Positions 26,093-34,261 of a DNA stretch of 64,000 nt are shown here, in pieces. Numbering within the stretch: the first letter of the stretch is position 1; each line of letters begins with the position of its first letter. The notes under the pieces are model-generated. The model worked only from the letters and a program-made list of their open reading frames with translations. It ran no database searches and was not told where the DNA came from. The stretch is from NCBI GenBank assembly GCA_018432315.1, contig JAHDLB010000042.1, forward strand, positions 89,037-153,036, read 5' to 3'. The DNA is from Anaerolineae bacterium (GTDB lineage: Bacteria; Chloroflexota; Anaerolineae; Aggregatilineales; Aggregatilineaceae). Position numbers and translations under genes: made by a program.

Positions 26093-27184
26093 TCAGTTGT
26101 CCGGATTCACGATGGTGGCCGACAGGGGCAGCCCGACGAAGTCGGCGTAAGCCTGGGCCGCGGCCAGGACCTGGTCCTCTGCCGTGCCGAGCGGCGCGAA
26201 AGGCAGCAGCGTGACCTCGACCGACTTCTTCTTGAGGCGACGTTTCCAGGTGCCCACGACCTGCCCGCTGACGACGATCATCGCCAGGAAAATGCCGTTG
26301 TTCCCTGGGACGACCTTTTGCGCGTGTTCGGCGGCGAGCACCGCGCGCCGGTCCTTGTACCCTAGCAGGAATTCGTCGAAGCCCGGCAGCAGGACGGCAT
26401 CGCCCACGCCATTGGGCAGGGACGGCGCGCTCTCGCTATACCAGTATTCGGCGCCCTCGATCGTTTCCGACAGCAGCGCCGGTTTGGCCCCTTCGAGCCC
26501 CTGCCGGGCGTCGGCCACGGTGAGCCCTGCCCACCACGCGAAATCGTGCACGGTGGCCGGACCGTGGCTGACGAAATAGCGCCGGGCGAGTTCGACGAGC
26601 GCTTCCTCACGCGGCAGATCGCGCGCGTCCGGCGCCCATTCGTCCAGCAGCGCGAATGTCTGCTGTTTGCCCTCCATGGGGCCCACGCAGATCATGCCGC
26701 TTTGCGAGAGGTTCCACAGGATGTGATAGCCGCGCTGGCCCTGCGTGCTGATGCCCGCGTCCTTCAATAGGGCCATCATCTCCGGGCGGGACAGGCGCTT
26801 GCCGCCGCTCAGCGCCTCGCGGAACAGGTCCCCGCAGCGCGCGATGATTTCCACGGTGAGATCGAGATGGGCCATGCGGCGCTTGTTCTCCGCCTGCATC
26901 CGCACCGCGGACAGGTTGAGCATCCAGCGGGCGTTTTCTGGCGGGACGAAATGGATGGTGCCGCGCATCGGCCAGGTCCGGATGATCTTGGCGTCCTCGA
27001 TGGCTTGCTCGACGTCCGCCAGCGTGGCGGACCGGGTCCGCACGCCGATGGCCCATACGGCCTGTCCGTAGTCCTGCGCCTGGAGCGCGCCCATCCAGCG
27101 CACCGCGTCTTCGGGGTGGTCGAATGGGTCCCCGGCGATGTGCTGGGTGGCGAGCCGGCGCAAGCCGATGTCTTGCTGGAGCAT
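26093..27184 (-). CDS. Winged helix DNA-binding protein, HTH_42 (AlkZ/YcaQ-like) family
   Basis: 363 residues made of tandem winged-helix domains. The N-terminal RWMGALQAQDYGQAVWAIGVRT segment holds the Gln-x-Gln pattern that in AlkZ-type DNA glycosylases forms the catalytic loop, and the IRTWPMRGTIHFVPPENARWML and ILPGFDEFLLGYKDR-like (VLLPGFDEFLLGYKDR) segments are family hallmarks. AlkZ relatives remove alkylated or interstrand-crosslinked bases. Many family members are uncharacterised, so glycosylase activity is possible but unproven here. Start ATG 27184 follows GGGGGTG. It lies between the FAD-linked oxidase and adenosine deaminase genes on the same strand. Confidence 0.8.
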   Translation of the reverse strand: MLQQDIGLRRLATQHIAGDPFDHPEDAVRWMGALQAQDYGQAVWAIGVRTRSATLADVEQAIEDAKIIRTWPMRGTIHFVPPENARWMLNLSAVRMQAENKRRMAHLDLTVEIIARCGDLFREALSGGKRLSRPEMMALLKDAGISTQGQRGYHILWNLSQSGMICVGPMEGKQQTFALLDEWAPDARDLPREEALVELARRYFVSHGPATVHDFAWWAGLTVADARQGLEGAKPALLSETIEGAEYWYSESAPSLPNGVGDAVLLPGFDEFLLGYKDRRAVLAAEHAQKVVPGNNGIFLAMIVVSGQVVGTWKRRLKKKSVEVTLLPFAPLGTAEDQVLAAAQAYADFVGLPLSATIVNPDN

Positions 27185-27274
27185 GGTTTCACCCCCGTGG
27201 GTTGGTTCGGGCAGCACTCGGCGCTGCCCGCAGCGACAGCGCCGAGTGCGTTCCAGTGAACGATTGTCCGCGCC

Positions 27275-28732
27275 CTACGACGCAGAACCGTCGTTCGCCG
27301 GCGGGATGTTCTGGTTGAGCCGGAACAGGTTGGCCGGGTCGTACCGGCGCTTGATCGCAGTCAGCCGGTCCCAGGTGGGTCCAGGATAGGCTTCGCGCAC
27401 GCGCGCCTCGCCTTCGTCCCCGATGAAGTTGACGTAGGCGCCGGTGCTGTCCTGGCGCAGCGCCGCCGCGAATTCCTCGGCCCAGGCTTCCTGTTGCGGG
27501 GCGTCCTCCGGATTCATGTATATCGCGGCCACTTGCGCCATGATCCGCCGGTCGCGATGCGCGAACGCGGTCGCGTCGGCGGGCACGCGGGCCATTGCCC
27601 CGCCCAACACCCGGAGCTGCGTGACGGCCATCTGCGCGGTGGAATTGTTCAGGTAATCGAAGATCACGTCCGCCCCGCGCTGGTCGAGCGCGTCGAGGAA
27701 CATCGTGCGGCCCGCCGCGATCGGGTGGTATTCGCCCTCTTCCGGCGGGTAAAGCTCCGGGTAGCGCATGGGCCGGACCATGTCGACGATGGGCGTTGCC
27801 AGCGCGCGGAACGGCGCGAGAGCGCGCTCGCCGGCATCGGCGTCGCCCGCGTAGGCCATCAGCGCCATGGCGATGAGCTTGCCGTGATATTCGGCGGGCA
27901 CGAACGGCATGGGCGGCGCGACCATCACGTTGAGGATGGTCGATAGCTCTTCCGGCGCGGCCTCGGCTTCGGCCAGGAACGAGCGCACGACGTCGGGCGT
28001 CGCTGGGAGGATGAGCATCCCGCCCACGACCGTTTCGACCTCGTGCAGCCGGAACTGGAACCGCGTCACGACGCCGAAGTTGCCGCCGCCGCCCCGGATC
28101 GCCCAGAAGAGGTCCGGGTGCGACTCGGCATCCACGCGCAGGAGCTGGCCGTCGGCGGTGACGAGTTCCGCGGCCAGCAGGTCGTCGATCGTCAGGCCGT
28201 GCTTGCGGACGAGGTAACCGATCCCGCCGCCCAGCGTGATGCCCCCGATCCCGACCGAGCCGGTGTCGCCGAACCCGGTCGCGAGGCCGTGCTCCGCCGC
28301 CGCGGTGGTGTACTCGCCCGCGGTCAACCCCGCTTCGGCCCACGCGGTCCGCCCTTCGACGTCGATATCGAGCGCCTTCATGGCCGAGAGATCGAGCGTG
28401 ATTCCCCCGTGCGAGACGCTGTGACCGGCAGCGCTGTGGCCGCCGCTGCGGATGGCAAGCTCCATCCCGGTGTCGCGCGCGAGCGTGACGACACGCGCCA
28501 CGTCGGTCGCGTCGGCGGCGCGAATGATGACCGCGGGCCGGCGATCGAACCCGCCGTGGAAGACGGTGCGCGCCTTGTCGTACCCATCATCGCCGGGCGC
28601 GATCACCTGGCCGTTGAAGGTGGCGCGAAGCTGCGGGATCGAGAGTCCCTCCCCGACGAGGGCCGGGTTGTTTGCGCCGTTGTCTGAGGCACGTTCCTGA
28701 GTGGTCAGGGCGTTCTTGTGTTCGAGTGACAT
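27275..28732 (-). CDS. FAD-linked oxidase, berberine-bridge-enzyme (BBE) type
   Basis: 485 residues with the PCMH FAD-binding fold. AIRSGGHSAAGHSVS carries the histidine that forms the covalent 8-alpha-histidyl FAD bond, and GIGGITLGGGIGYLVRKHGL and FWAIRGGGGNFGVVTRFQF are typical. The place where bicovalent members have a cysteine (Gly-x-Cys) reads GFGDTG, so the flavin is probably attached only through His. The C-terminal YDPANLFRLNQNI segment is the BBE domain end. Family members oxidise sugars, alcohols or alkaloids with O2. No signal peptide is visible. It stands alone with an upstream inverted repeat at 28851-28864. Substrate unknown. Confidence 0.9.
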   Translation of the reverse strand: MSLEHKNALTTQERASDNGANNPALVGEGLSIPQLRATFNGQVIAPGDDGYDKARTVFHGGFDRRPAVIIRAADATDVARVVTLARDTGMELAIRSGGHSAAGHSVSHGGITLDLSAMKALDIDVEGRTAWAEAGLTAGEYTTAAAEHGLATGFGDTGSVGIGGITLGGGIGYLVRKHGLTIDDLLAAELVTADGQLLRVDAESHPDLFWAIRGGGGNFGVVTRFQFRLHEVETVVGGMLILPATPDVVRSFLAEAEAAPEELSTILNVMVAPPMPFVPAEYHGKLIAMALMAYAGDADAGERALAPFRALATPIVDMVRPMRYPELYPPEEGEYHPIAAGRTMFLDALDQRGADVIFDYLNNSTAQMAVTQLRVLGGAMARVPADATAFAHRDRRIMAQVAAIYMNPEDAPQQEAWAEEFAAALRQDSTGAYVNFIGDEGEARVREAYPGPTWDRLTAIKRRYDPANLFRLNQNIPPANDGSAS

Positions 28733-28850
28733 GTCGCTTCTCCCTACTGTTGATTCGATGCTTGCTGCGTTGCTGGCGCGCGTCCGGTGCCGGGCGCGTG
28801 CCGGGTTTGGGGATCGTCACTATCTGTCGGAAGACGTCCTCATTCGTAAC

Positions 28851-28864
28851 AGAACAAATGTTCT
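28851..28864. promoter_or_regulatory. Inverted repeat AGAACA-AA-TGTTCT upstream of the BBE oxidase
   Basis: A perfect 6-bp dyad, 119 nt before the oxidase start. The core reads GAAC-N4-GTTC, the form of Gram-positive LexA (SOS) boxes, but similar dyads bind other regulators, so it is only a candidate operator. Confidence 0.35.
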
Positions 28865-28961
28865 ATGCCCTTGAATAAAGTACATCTTTTTCTTGCTAAT
28901 GTCAAACAGACAGTATTACGTAGAGAGCATGCGAAGGTTTCATCACTCGGCCAAAGCGAAG

Positions 28962-28987
28962 GGTGGCCCGCAGCCGGGCGGGCCACC
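28962..28987 (-). terminator. Hairpin after the VOC-family gene
   Basis: A perfect 9-bp stem (GGTGGCCCG with CGGGCCACC, 8-nt loop) 16 nt after the VOC stop on the minus strand. The following T content is poor, so it is a terminator-like hairpin of moderate strength. Confidence 0.5.
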
Positions 28988-29003
28988 GGCGGTTGTCAGC
29001 GGG

Positions 29004-29411
29004 TTATGACTGCGAATCGGGCGCCTGAAAGAGCGTGATCTGCATCCCATCCGGAGCCTGCAGGCGCGCGTTTCGGTCGCCCCAGGGCGTGACCAGCGGC
29101 CCGCGAATCAGGCTGGCGCCGTGCTCGACCAGGCGCTCGACCGCCGCATCGACGTCCGGCACCTGGAACGCGAAGCGAATCTGGCCGCTGAGGCGCTCGC
29201 CCGCTTCGATCTCGTCCACGTTGGCCGCGTGCTTCTCGTCGAAGATCTCCAGCGTGGCGCGGCCCATCTCGAGCAGCATGGCGCGACCATCGTTGTCTGT
29301 CCACAGCGCGGCAGGCTCGAGGCCCAGCCCGCGGCAGTAGAGATCGACCAGCCGCTCATAGTCGGCGACGGTGAGGGCAACTCGCATTTCCAAAACCGGC
29401 GATGTCGTCAT
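29004..29411 (-). CDS. VOC-superfamily (glyoxalase/bleomycin-resistance-like) protein
   Basis: 135 residues with the two beta-alpha-beta-beta-beta units of the vicinal-oxygen-chelate fold: MRVALTVADYERLVDLYCRGLGL at the start and IRFAFQVPDVDAAVERLVEHGA ... LQAPDGMQITLF in the second half. A Glu before the end of each half (LEIF, and the position near ITLFQA) is where metal ligands sit in the family, but the second site appears replaced, so it may be non-metal or degenerate. AGGAG ribosome-binding site precedes ATG 29411. It lies 90 nt after the MerR gene on the same strand and may belong to the same stress-response set. Substrate unknown. Confidence 0.82.
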   Translation of the reverse strand: MTTSPVLEMRVALTVADYERLVDLYCRGLGLEPAALWTDNDGRAMLLEMGRATLEIFDEKHAANVDEIEAGERLSGQIRFAFQVPDVDAAVERLVEHGASLIRGPLVTPWGDRNARLQAPDGMQITLFQAPDSQS

Positions 29412-29501
29412 GGTGTGCTCCTGGTGTGGTCTGCGATGACATGCGATGGTCCGATTCTAGCACAATGCCCATTGTTTATACGCAGCGAAAACGGCGTTGT
29501 G

Positions 29502-29903
29502 TCACTCGCGTTCGAGCGAAGGTTCCTGCTGCTGGATGAGCGATTCGTACAGCCCGATCTTGTAGCGGATGAGCTTGAGATGCTCGCGCACCTCGGCGAT
29601 GCGCGCCTCGGCTTCCTGCTGGAGCATCCGCAGCATGTCCACCCGTTCGGGCAGCGTGTCGTCGCCCTGGCGCTGAAGCTCGGCGTAGCGTTGCATCTGC
29701 TGGATCGACATGCCGGTCGCGCGCAGTTTGTTGAGGAACTCGATCCAGCCGACGTCGTCCATCGTGTAGCGGCGGTGAGTGTTCTGCGCACGGTCGATGG
29801 TGTGGATGAGGCCGATGCGCTCGTAGTAGCGCAGCGTATGGGTGCTCAGCCCGGTGGCCTCCGCGACCTGTTGAATGGTGAGTTCGTCGACCTGGGTATC
29901 CAT
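29502..29903 (-). CDS. MerR-family transcriptional regulator
   Basis: 133 residues. The N-terminal helix-turn-helix TIQQVAEATGLSTHTLRYYERIGLI and the wing RRYTMDDVGWIEFLNKLRATGMS are classic MerR, followed by a long dimerisation coiled coil (about residues 75-120, rich in Glu/Arg/Leu). No cysteine or other metal-sensing pattern is present, which fits the aldehyde/stress branch (AdhR/NmlR/YraB-like). The likely target is the aldo/keto reductase promoter at 31139-31169, which has the 19-bp spacer and central dyad typical for MerR activation; the regulator gene is directly downstream of that reductase. Effector unknown. Confidence 0.9.
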   Translation of the reverse strand: MDTQVDELTIQQVAEATGLSTHTLRYYERIGLIHTIDRAQNTHRRYTMDDVGWIEFLNKLRATGMSIQQMQRYAELQRQGDDTLPERVDMLRMLQQEAEARIAEVREHLKLIRYKIGLYESLIQQQEPSLERE

Positions 29904-29955
29904 GTCTCGCTCGCTCTTTCACTCGCAGAGAATCGTATTGTATCGAAGATGGGGC

Positions 29956-30030
29956 GGGAGTGCCCACTCGTTCGCTCTCCCGGCGAGCGCGTGTACCGCT
30001 CACGCGCTCGCCACCAGGGGAGGCACTCCC
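29956..30030. terminator. Large nested stem-loop between aldo/keto reductase and MerR genes
   Basis: An inner perfect 12-bp stem (GGCGAGCGCGTG 29982-29993 with CACGCGCTCGCC 30001-30012, 7-nt loop) inside an outer perfect 9-bp stem (GGGAGTGCC 29956-29964 with GGCACTCCC 30022-30030). It lies 34 nt after the reductase stop. No long T tract follows, so it may limit read-through or protect the mRNA. Confidence 0.55.
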
Positions 30031-30064
30031 CCCGCGCCGGACGTCCCGCGATTTACCGGGCGAC

Positions 30065-31048
30065 TCAGTCGGTCGGGACAGGACGGCCCAACAGCTCGTC
30101 GATCTGGCGCATCTGGTCCGCGCTCAGCGGCCCGTACTGCATGGCGCCGGCGTTTTCGGCAGCCTGCGCCACGGTGCGAATCCCCGGAATCGGGATGGTG
30201 ATCGCGCTGCGCGCCCAGATCCAGGCCAGCGCGCCCTGCGCCAGCGTGCGCCCGCCGCTGGTCAGGATGTCGCGCAGCGCGTCGAGGTTTTCGAGGGTGG
30301 GCGTGAAGAACGTGTCGAGCGACCAGGGATCGCGGCGCACGTCATCCTTAGCGAAGACTGTGTCTTTGGTGTATTTGCCGGTGAGCGCGCCGCGCGCCAG
30401 CGGGCTGCGGTTCACGCTGGCGAGATTCGCCTGCGCGCACAGCGCCAGCATGTCCGCCGCATCCATGACCACGTTCAGGTCGTGCTGGATGCCCGCGCAG
30501 TGCTCGCCGTCGGCAAACACGCGCGCCGCCTCGACGGAGTCCGTGCTCCAGCCGTAATACCGGATTTTGCCGTCACGGACCAGCGCTTCCAGCTCGTCGC
30601 GCACGGCGACGGCGGGCTCCAGCGGGTAGTCCCACACGTGCAGCCAGTACAGGTCGATGACATCCGTGTTCAGGCGGCGCAGGCTGGCTTCACATTCGGC
30701 CCGCACGTTCCTGATCACGTCGCTATCCTGGGGGTGGCGGGCGACGACTTTGGCGGCCTCATCGACGTGAAAGCCGAACTTGGTCGCGATGATCGCCTGG
30801 TCGCGCCGGTCTGCCAGCGCCTTGCCCAGAATGTGCTCGCTGTGCCCGGCGCCATAGTTGGCCGCGGTGTCGAAGAAGGTGATCCCGTGGTCCAGCGCGT
30901 GCTGGATGGCACGAATCGACTCGGCATCGTCGACTTCGCCCCAGCCGGCCTGTAGATCGCCGAGCCGCCACGTTCCTCCAATGGCCCAACAGCCCATGCC
31001 CAGCGGGGAAACCTCGATATTCGAACGTCCCAAAGATCGTGAATTCAC
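30065..31048 (-). CDS. Aldo/keto reductase
   Basis: NAD(P)H-dependent TIM-barrel oxidoreductase, 327 residues. The catalytic tetrad can be read: Asp and Tyr in FFDTAANYGAGHSE, Lys in AIIATKFGFH and His in DLYWLHVWD. The C-terminal cofactor loop PIPGIRTVAQAAENAGAM is intact. The start is taken as GTG 31048 because AAGGAG lies 8 nt upstream and the protein then begins at the usual RSLGRSNIEVSPLGMGCW segment; upstream in-frame codons run through the promoter. It is the first gene after a MerR-type promoter and is followed by the MerR gene. It probably detoxifies an aldehyde or ketone; the substrate is unknown. Confidence 0.92.
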   Translation of the reverse strand: MNSRSLGRSNIEVSPLGMGCWAIGGTWRLGDLQAGWGEVDDAESIRAIQHALDHGITFFDTAANYGAGHSEHILGKALADRRDQAIIATKFGFHVDEAAKVVARHPQDSDVIRNVRAECEASLRRLNTDVIDLYWLHVWDYPLEPAVAVRDELEALVRDGKIRYYGWSTDSVEAARVFADGEHCAGIQHDLNVVMDAADMLALCAQANLASVNRSPLARGALTGKYTKDTVFAKDDVRRDPWSLDTFFTPTLENLDALRDILTSGGRTLAQGALAWIWARSAITIPIPGIRTVAQAAENAGAMQYGPLSADQMRQIDELLGRPVPTD

Positions 31049-31138
31049 TTTCGGCACTCCTTGTCTAACACGCGAACGGTGCGCGGACGAGGCACCGCGC
31101 TGCCGTGCGGCAGGCTGTGCCGCGCCCTCGCAATTCAC

Positions 31139-31169
31139 AGTGTACAAGTTAGAGTGCGCTCTAAGTCAA
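31139..31169 (-). promoter_or_regulatory. MerR-type promoter with dyad operator for the aldo/keto reductase
   Basis: Read on the minus strand: TTGACT (31169-31164), a 19-nt spacer and TACACT (31144-31139). The spacer contains the inverted repeat TTAGAG-TGCG-CTCTAA (31149-31164). The overlong 19-bp spacer with a central dyad is the hallmark of promoters activated by MerR-family proteins. A leader of about 85 nt precedes GTG 31048. Confidence 0.8.
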
Positions 31170-31271
31170 GACCCCAATTTTCCCGGCTGGACGGGGCAGG
31201 GTGCGCGGGGAAAAAGCGGGAATGGAGGCGCGTTCCGGCTGGTGGCACCCATTCCCGCTGCGGGCGAGGAC

Positions 31272-32262
<991 letters not shown>

Positions 32263-32279
<17 letters not shown>

Positions 32280-33288
32280 GTGGGCCTCCGTTTCCTACGT
32301 CGTCTTTGCGCCAGCAGGCGACGTGGTGATGCTCGCTCACCGGTTCCTCGGGCGGCATCTCGTGCAGGCAGCGCTCGATCACCATGTGGCAGCGCGGCGC
32401 GAAGGGGCAGCCCTCCGGCAGCGCCACCTGGTCCGGCGGCTGGCCGGGGATCGAAAACAGCCTGGTGTTGGGCGGCGCGTCGAGCCGGGGGAGGGAGCCG
32501 AGCAGGCCGAGCGTGTACGGGTGGCGCGGATTGCCGTACAACTCCTTGACCGGGGCGGCCTCGATCACGTAGCCGGCGTACATCACCATCACGCGCTGCG
32601 CGAGCCGGGCCACCACGCCGAGATCGTGCGTGATCCAGATGATCGCCATGTTGGTTTGCTGCTGCAGGCGCCGGACGAGGTTCACGATCTGCGACTGGAT
32701 TGTGACGTCGAGCGCGGTGGTCGGCTCGTCGGCAATCAGCAGGTCGGGCTCGCACGCCAGCGCCATCGCGACCATGGCCCGCTGGCGCATCCCGCCCGAG
32801 AACTGGTACGGGTAATCTTTGAGCCGCGCGCGCGCGTTGGGAATGCTGACCATCTCCAGCAGCTCGGCGGCGCGCTGGGTGGCGGCAGCGCCGCTCATCT
32901 TCCAGTGTTGTTCGAGCGCCTCGGTGATCTGCCGCTCGATGGTCAGCACGGGGTTGAGCGACGTCATCGGATCCTGAAAGATCATGGCGATCTCGTTGCC
33001 GCGCACCTTGCGGATCTGTTCGTCGTTCAGACCAAGCAGATCGCGCCCCTTGAACATCACGCGCCCGGACTCGATCTTGCCGGGCGGCTGCGGGATCAGG
33101 CGCATGATCGAGCGCACGCTGACGCTCTTGCCGCACCCACTCTCGCCGACAATCGCCAGGGTTTCGCCGTGGTCGATGTTGTACGACACGCCGTTGACGG
33201 CATGCACGACGCCCTCGCTGGTGTAAAAGCGTGTAACGAGATTCTCGACTTCCAGCAGCAAGTCTCTTGGCTCCTCACTATTCAGCAT
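32263..33288 (-). CDS. Opp/Dpp-type ABC importer ATPase (OppD-like)
   Basis: 341 residues. Walker [14 protein letters not shown], signature [15 protein letters not shown], Walker [14 protein letters not shown]-loop in [11 protein letters not shown], and the C-terminal [15 protein letters not shown] motif. It overlaps the upstream FadR-type regulator gene by 11 nt and the downstream ATPase by 17 nt, so the three are translationally coupled. The cargo is inferred from the divergent genes (sulfatases, lyases, NanE, ROK kinase) to be a sugar or sugar-acid conjugate. Peptide/nickel-family importers that carry sialic acid (SatABCD) are known. Confidence 0.93.
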
Positions 33289-33976
33289 GATCGGTATCGG
33301 CTCGCACGCGGCCTTGAAGATTCTTGAAGCTAGCCAGCAGCCTTTCGCGCGCCAGGGCCGGATCGCGGCTTTGGATCGCGTCGAAAACGGCCCGGTGCGA
33401 CCGGTACTCGACCCGGATATCGGCTTCGCCGTGCAGGTCGCTGTCCACCGTCTCGAAGGCGCGCCAGAAGACGTGCAGCAGGCTGGCGAAGGTGTCGTTT
33501 TCCAGCGAGCGGTACAGCACGTCGTGGAAGCGCTCGTCCAGGTCGGCGAAGCTCTCGTCCGAGTCGAAGCGCGCTTCCCACTCCTGCAGGATGGCCTCCA
33601 GCTCGGCGATGTCCCCGGTCGTCATCCGCGCGACGACCTCACCGATCGTCGCCGCCTCCAGCCAGACGCGAATCTGCATCAACTCCCTGAACGCCGCCGG
33701 GTTGAAGCAGATCCCGTAGCTGAGCGTTTCCAGCACGGGGTCCAGGTTCCATTTGCGGACGAAAAACCCCTCGCCGCGCTGCACCCGGACGATGCCCAAC
33801 GATTGCAGCGATTTCATGGCTTCGCGGATCGAGCTGCGGCCCACGCCCAGGTCGGCGGCAAGCTGCGCTTCGGGTGGCAGCGAGTCGCCGGGCTTGAGTT
33901 TCTTTTCGAGGATGTAACGTTTGATGTGCTTGCGGACCGTCTCGCTCAAGACGGGCCGGCGAAAGTTGGCGTTCAT
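33278..33976 (-). CDS. FadR-type (GntR/FCD) regulator 1
   Basis: 232 residues from ATG 33976. A winged helix (SLPPEAQLAADLGVGRSSIREAMKSLQSLGIV) is followed by an all-helical FCD ligand domain; metal-binding-type residues appear in LDERFHDVLY (Asp/His) and RSHRAVFDAI (His). A TTG codon seven residues upstream is an alternative start. It is strongly similar to regulator 2 at 43241-43957 (shared WNLDPVLETL and an almost identical recognition helix), so the two are paralogues likely to read the same operator. It heads an operon with OppD and OppF and lies 99 nt from its operator at 34075-34093. FCD regulators usually sense sugar acids or other organic acids. Confidence 0.9.
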   Translation of the reverse strand: MNANFRRPVLSETVRKHIKRYILEKKLKPGDSLPPEAQLAADLGVGRSSIREAMKSLQSLGIVRVQRGEGFFVRKWNLDPVLETLSYGICFNPAAFRELMQIRVWLEAATIGEVVARMTTGDIAELEAILQEWEARFDSDESFADLDERFHDVLYRSLENDTFASLLHVFWRAFETVDSDLHGEADIRVEYRSHRAVFDAIQSRDPALARERLLASFKNLQGRVRADTDHAE

Positions 33977-34040
33977 CTGGCTGCTCGAATAACTCAAAGA
34001 ATACAGCAGTTCTATTTCCAGGGTTTGGACCCGTGCCGTG

Positions 34041-34069
34041 TTGACAAGTCGATGGATTCTTCTTATACT
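34041..34069 (+). promoter_or_regulatory. Promoter of the importer-sulfatase-NanE operon
   Basis: TTGACA (34041-34046), 17-nt spacer, TATACT (34064-34069), an almost perfect sigma70 promoter. The FadR operator begins 6 nt after the -10 box. The leader to ATG 34262 would be about 185 nt. Confidence 0.8.
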
Positions 34070-34074
34070 ATAAT

Positions 34075-34093
34075 TCAGATGTCTGATATCTGA
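34075..34093. promoter_or_regulatory. FadR-type operator, site A (shared by two divergent promoters)
   Basis: TCAGAT-N7-ATCTGA with the inner core TCAGATGTCTGA (arms TCAGA/TCTGA). It lies between the two divergent -10 boxes and over both expected transcription starts, so one bound dimer could repress both FadR1-OppDF and the plus-strand operon. The same core recurs at 43968, 44059 and 46960. Confidence 0.78.
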
Positions 34094-34097
34094 ACTA

Positions 34098-34127
34098 AGT
34101 ATAACATCAGCTAAATTTGAATGTCAA
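34098..34127 (-). promoter_or_regulatory. Promoter of the FadR1-OppD-OppF operon
   Basis: Read on the minus strand: TTGACA (34127-34122), 18-nt spacer, TATACT (34103-34098). The operator starts 4 nt beyond the -10 box, which implies autoregulation of FadR1. Confidence 0.78.
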
Positions 34128-34261
34128 CCATGCCGAGCCTTCGTTTTTTCTCATCCTGACATACCGGCCAGACGGATTCTAAGGAGGCCCCTATCGCACG
34201 TTTTCCTCGCACTTTTCCCAAACTGGTTCGTAGCTTTAGACAGACTGGAGAGAATCTCGTT

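Noticed and set aside
33977..33997. TTG at 33997 as start of FadR1
   Set aside because: No ribosome-binding site is visible and the extra seven residues (Ser-rich) have no counterpart in FadR2; ATG 33976 is preferred, though the TTG start is not excluded.
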